Shown here: in pieces, positions 7,579-8,469 of the stretch
How the letters are laid out: the number at the start of each line of letters is the position of its first letter
Position numbering within the stretch: the first letter of the stretch is position 1
Origin: Gammaproteobacteria bacterium
GTDB taxonomy: Bacteria; Pseudomonadota; Gammaproteobacteria; Pseudomonadales; Halieaceae
Assembly: GCA_029859085.1 (NCBI GenBank)
Contig: JAOUDU010000087.1
Coordinates: 1-8,469, forward strand
Length of the DNA: 8,469 nucleotides
Direction: 5' to 3'
The notes under the pieces: generated by a model
Database searches by the model: none
Seen by the model: only the letters and a program-made list of their open reading frames with translations
Told to the model about the DNA's origin: nothing
Made by a program: the position numbers and the translations under genes

Positions 7579-7974
7579 TTAGGGCACGCGTATCAAGACA
7601 ACACTGCCTTTTGAGCCACTGGAAGGCACTCGGAACCTGCCGGCTGCCGTGGTTCGGTCATTGGAGAATTGGACGGGCAGTTCTACCGTCACACCACTGA
7701 TTACAATTTGTCCTTCCGCGAAGCAATTTCCTATAATTTTTAGTGTGCCGGAATCCAGATTTGATGTCCCCCGATCAGGGTCGTAACAAATGCTTGCAGT
7801 AATATCGATTGTTCCATTGGATTTCAATCTGAGCCTGCATGAATTGCCGTCAGAGAAAGCCACCTCCCAAATGCCGGTCACTTGCGCAGGAGAGCAGGCG
7901 GCATTGCCAGCTGAACTCCAAACTAATGTTATGCTTGCGATTATCGCGAGAATTACTCTGCTTTTTGTTTTCAT
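7579..7974 (-). CDS. Small secreted four-cysteine protein, unknown family
   Basis: 131 residues; I do not recognise the family. The N-terminus is a clear Sec signal (MKTKSR, then VILAIIASITLVW) with probable cleavage at GNA-AC near residue 26. C27 follows NAA, which is not a proper lipobox, so a soluble periplasmic or secreted product is likelier than a lipoprotein. The mature part of about 105 residues has four cysteines (C27, C46, C63, C84), enough for two disulfides. It reads as alternating beta strands: GIWEVAFSDGNSCRLRLKSNG, then GTLKIIGN, GQIVISGVTVELPVQF and GRFRVP. This suggests a small beta-barrel or sandwich, with a lipocalin- or inhibitor-like WxxxFSDG..C.L pattern as a loose analogy only. 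The ATG has GGAG 8 bases upstream. Base composition is AT-richer than the neighbouring operon. It stands alone, convergent with the carrier. Confidence 0.8.
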   Translation of the reverse strand: MKTKSRVILAIIASITLVWSSAGNAACSPAQVTGIWEVAFSDGNSCRLRLKSNGTIDITASICYDPDRGTSNLDSGTLKIIGNCFAEGQIVISGVTVELPVQFSNDRTTAAGRFRVPSSGSKGSVVLIRVP

Positions 7975-8066
7975 CCGAAAATCTCCGTCTCGTCAATGCG
8001 CTTGAGCAACGTCAAGTTTGAATGAAAAAATTCCTTCTTGCGTCGCTGGAGTCCGCTGCACAATTA

Positions 8067-8095
8067 ACTATAGACCATTTTGCAAAAACTATCAG
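8067..8095 (-). promoter_or_regulatory. Candidate sigma-70 promoter of the small secreted protein
   Basis: Minus strand: CTGATA (8095-8090), a 17-base spacer, and TATAGT (8072-8067). The -10 matches 5 of 6 consensus positions and the -35 matches 4 of 6. Transcription would start near 8060, giving a leader of about 85 bases before the ATG at 7974. Confidence 0.4.
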
Positions 8096-8160
8096 TCGGC
8101 GGTATTCAGGCATCGTTGATGTGTGGGGAAAAGACGCAGAACGCAGTTATTCTTTTTGTC

Positions 8161-8174
8161 TATTTCATGAAATA
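8161..8174. promoter_or_regulatory. 14-base perfect palindrome, operator-like
   Basis: TATTTCATGAAATA is its own reverse complement. It lies 11 bases upstream of the candidate -35 (8186) of the right-hand lipoprotein gene, a usual place for a dimeric regulator to bind. The cognate regulator is unknown. Confidence 0.35.
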
Positions 8175-8185
8175 ACTTTAATGCA

Positions 8186-8214
8186 TTGGCCAATCTAGGT
8201 TACCTGACTAGACT
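8186..8214 (+). promoter_or_regulatory. Candidate sigma-70 promoter of the right-edge lipoprotein
   Basis: TTGGCC (8186-8191), a 17-base spacer and TAGACT (8209-8214), each matching 4 of 6 consensus positions. A second possible -10, CATAAT at 8229-8234 (5 of 6), has only a poor -35 partner. Confidence 0.3.
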
Positions 8215-8218
8215 CAAT

Positions 8219-8239
8219 ATCACTTGATCATAATGTGAT
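8219..8239. promoter_or_regulatory. Inverted repeat ATCAC-N11-GTGAT, operator-like
   Basis: Five-base arms ATCAC (8219-8223) and GTGAT (8235-8239) surround an 11-base AT-rich centre containing TGATCA. It sits at or just after the expected transcription start of the right-edge lipoprotein. A repressor site is possible, but the short arms could be chance. Confidence 0.25.
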
Positions 8240-8270
8240 GCAGTGACCGTTCCGCTGAGGAAGTAGACAG

Positions 8271-8469
8271 ATGTCACCGATTATGACGTCATATGCCCGG
8301 GCCGAATCTGCCCATGGAAGTGCATTTTCATTGCACAAAGCTCGTCAACTGACCGCCACAGGACTAGTGTGTGCCAGTGTGATAGGCCTTACGGGTTGTG
8401 CTACCTGTGCGGAACTCGAGTCCTTGCGCGCCGAGATTGCAAAGACCAATGAGACCGCGCTGCATGCGC
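8271..8469 (+). CDS. Small lipoprotein, probably Lpp/OprI-like (partial, C-terminus outside window)
   Basis: Sixty-six residues are visible before the right edge. The lipobox GLTGC places the lipidated cysteine at residue 43, after a hydrophobic stretch LTATGLVCASVIG. The mature part starts CATCAELESLRAEIAKTN, with hydrophobic residues spaced 3-4 apart (L49, L52, I56) as at the start of a coiled coil. This resembles murein-lipoprotein (Lpp/OprI alanine-zipper) beginnings, which trimerise and tie the outer membrane to peptidoglycan; with so little of the protein seen, this is a guess. The ATG at 8271 has GAGGAA upstream (AGG 10 bases away) but yields a 42-residue signal, long for a lipoprotein. 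A TTG at 8331 would give an ordinary 22-residue signal (M-HKARQL...). A second cysteine at C46, three residues after the lipid cysteine, is unusual. Confidence 0.65.
   Translation, partial: MSPIMTSYARAESAHGSAFSLHKARQLTATGLVCASVIGLTGCATCAELESLRAEIAKTNETALHA

Larger units (their letters stand above)
7975..8270. other. AT-richer divergent regulatory region
   Basis: About 296 bases between two divergent genes for exported proteins, clearly richer in A/T than the left part of the window. It holds a candidate promoter in each direction (8067-8095 minus, 8186-8214 plus), a 14-base perfect palindrome (8161-8174), and an ATCAC/GTGAT inverted repeat (8219-8239). No open frame with gene-like features was found in it. 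Confidence 0.5.

Noticed and set aside
7414..7614. Short plus-strand frame of 66 codons in the convergent gap
   Set aside because: No ribosome site, no recognisable motif, and it overlaps the 3' end of the small secreted protein gene on the other strand.
7991..8015. CGTCAA repeated twice, 19 bases apart, near the small protein's ribosome site
   Set aside because: Six-base direct repeats are too short to separate from chance and do not sit in a clear operator position.
7369..8270. Possible integron cassette or attC site around the small secreted protein gene
   Set aside because: I looked for the paired RYYYAAC and GTTRRRY-type core sites and long imperfect palindrome expected of attC and found none.

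Overview
The window looks like chromosomal DNA from a high-GC Gram-negative bacterium. It carries lipoprotein signals with lipoboxes, a periplasm-facing anchored enzyme, and the start of a short Lpp-like outer-membrane lipoprotein. The style of the proteins (DUF3604, ACR3 with a thioredoxin-type ArsC, a YfcC carrier) suggests a gammaproteobacterium, perhaps a marine one. That assignment is an inference from family distribution, not from a marker gene.

Minus strand, 5701 down to 1: five genes run in one direction with short gaps, and probably form one transcription unit. In order they are a purple-acid-phosphatase-like lipoprotein (4235-5701), an exported TPR protein (3336-4184), a membrane-anchored DUF3604 protein with PHP-like metal motifs (1313-3286), a thioredoxin-coupled arsenate reductase arsC (820-1287), and an ACR3 arsenite efflux permease that runs off the left edge (1-820). 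Gaps are about 20-50, 49 and 25 bp, and the last two genes overlap by one base (TGATG). ArsC reduces As(V) to As(III), and ACR3 exports As(III). The three upstream genes put two candidate extracytoplasmic metallohydrolases and a TPR protein under what is probably the same control. This is the most interesting arrangement here: either phosphate scavenging tied to arsenate defence, or processing of arsenic-containing esters outside the cytoplasm.

Plus strand, 5908-7368: a YfcC-family ion/carboxylate-type carrier, divergent from the operon. The roughly 200 bp between them holds a candidate promoter for the minus-strand operon. The carrier's start codon is ambiguous.

7369-8270: a convergent gap with two small inverted repeats, then a small secreted four-cysteine protein of unknown family (7579-7974, minus). 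After it comes a distinctly AT-richer divergent gap with candidate promoters in both directions and two palindromic operator-like elements.

8271 to the right edge: the first part of a small lipoprotein with a coiled-coil beginning, probably Lpp/OprI-like, cut off by the window.

No RNA gene, CRISPR array, insertion sequence or integrase was seen.
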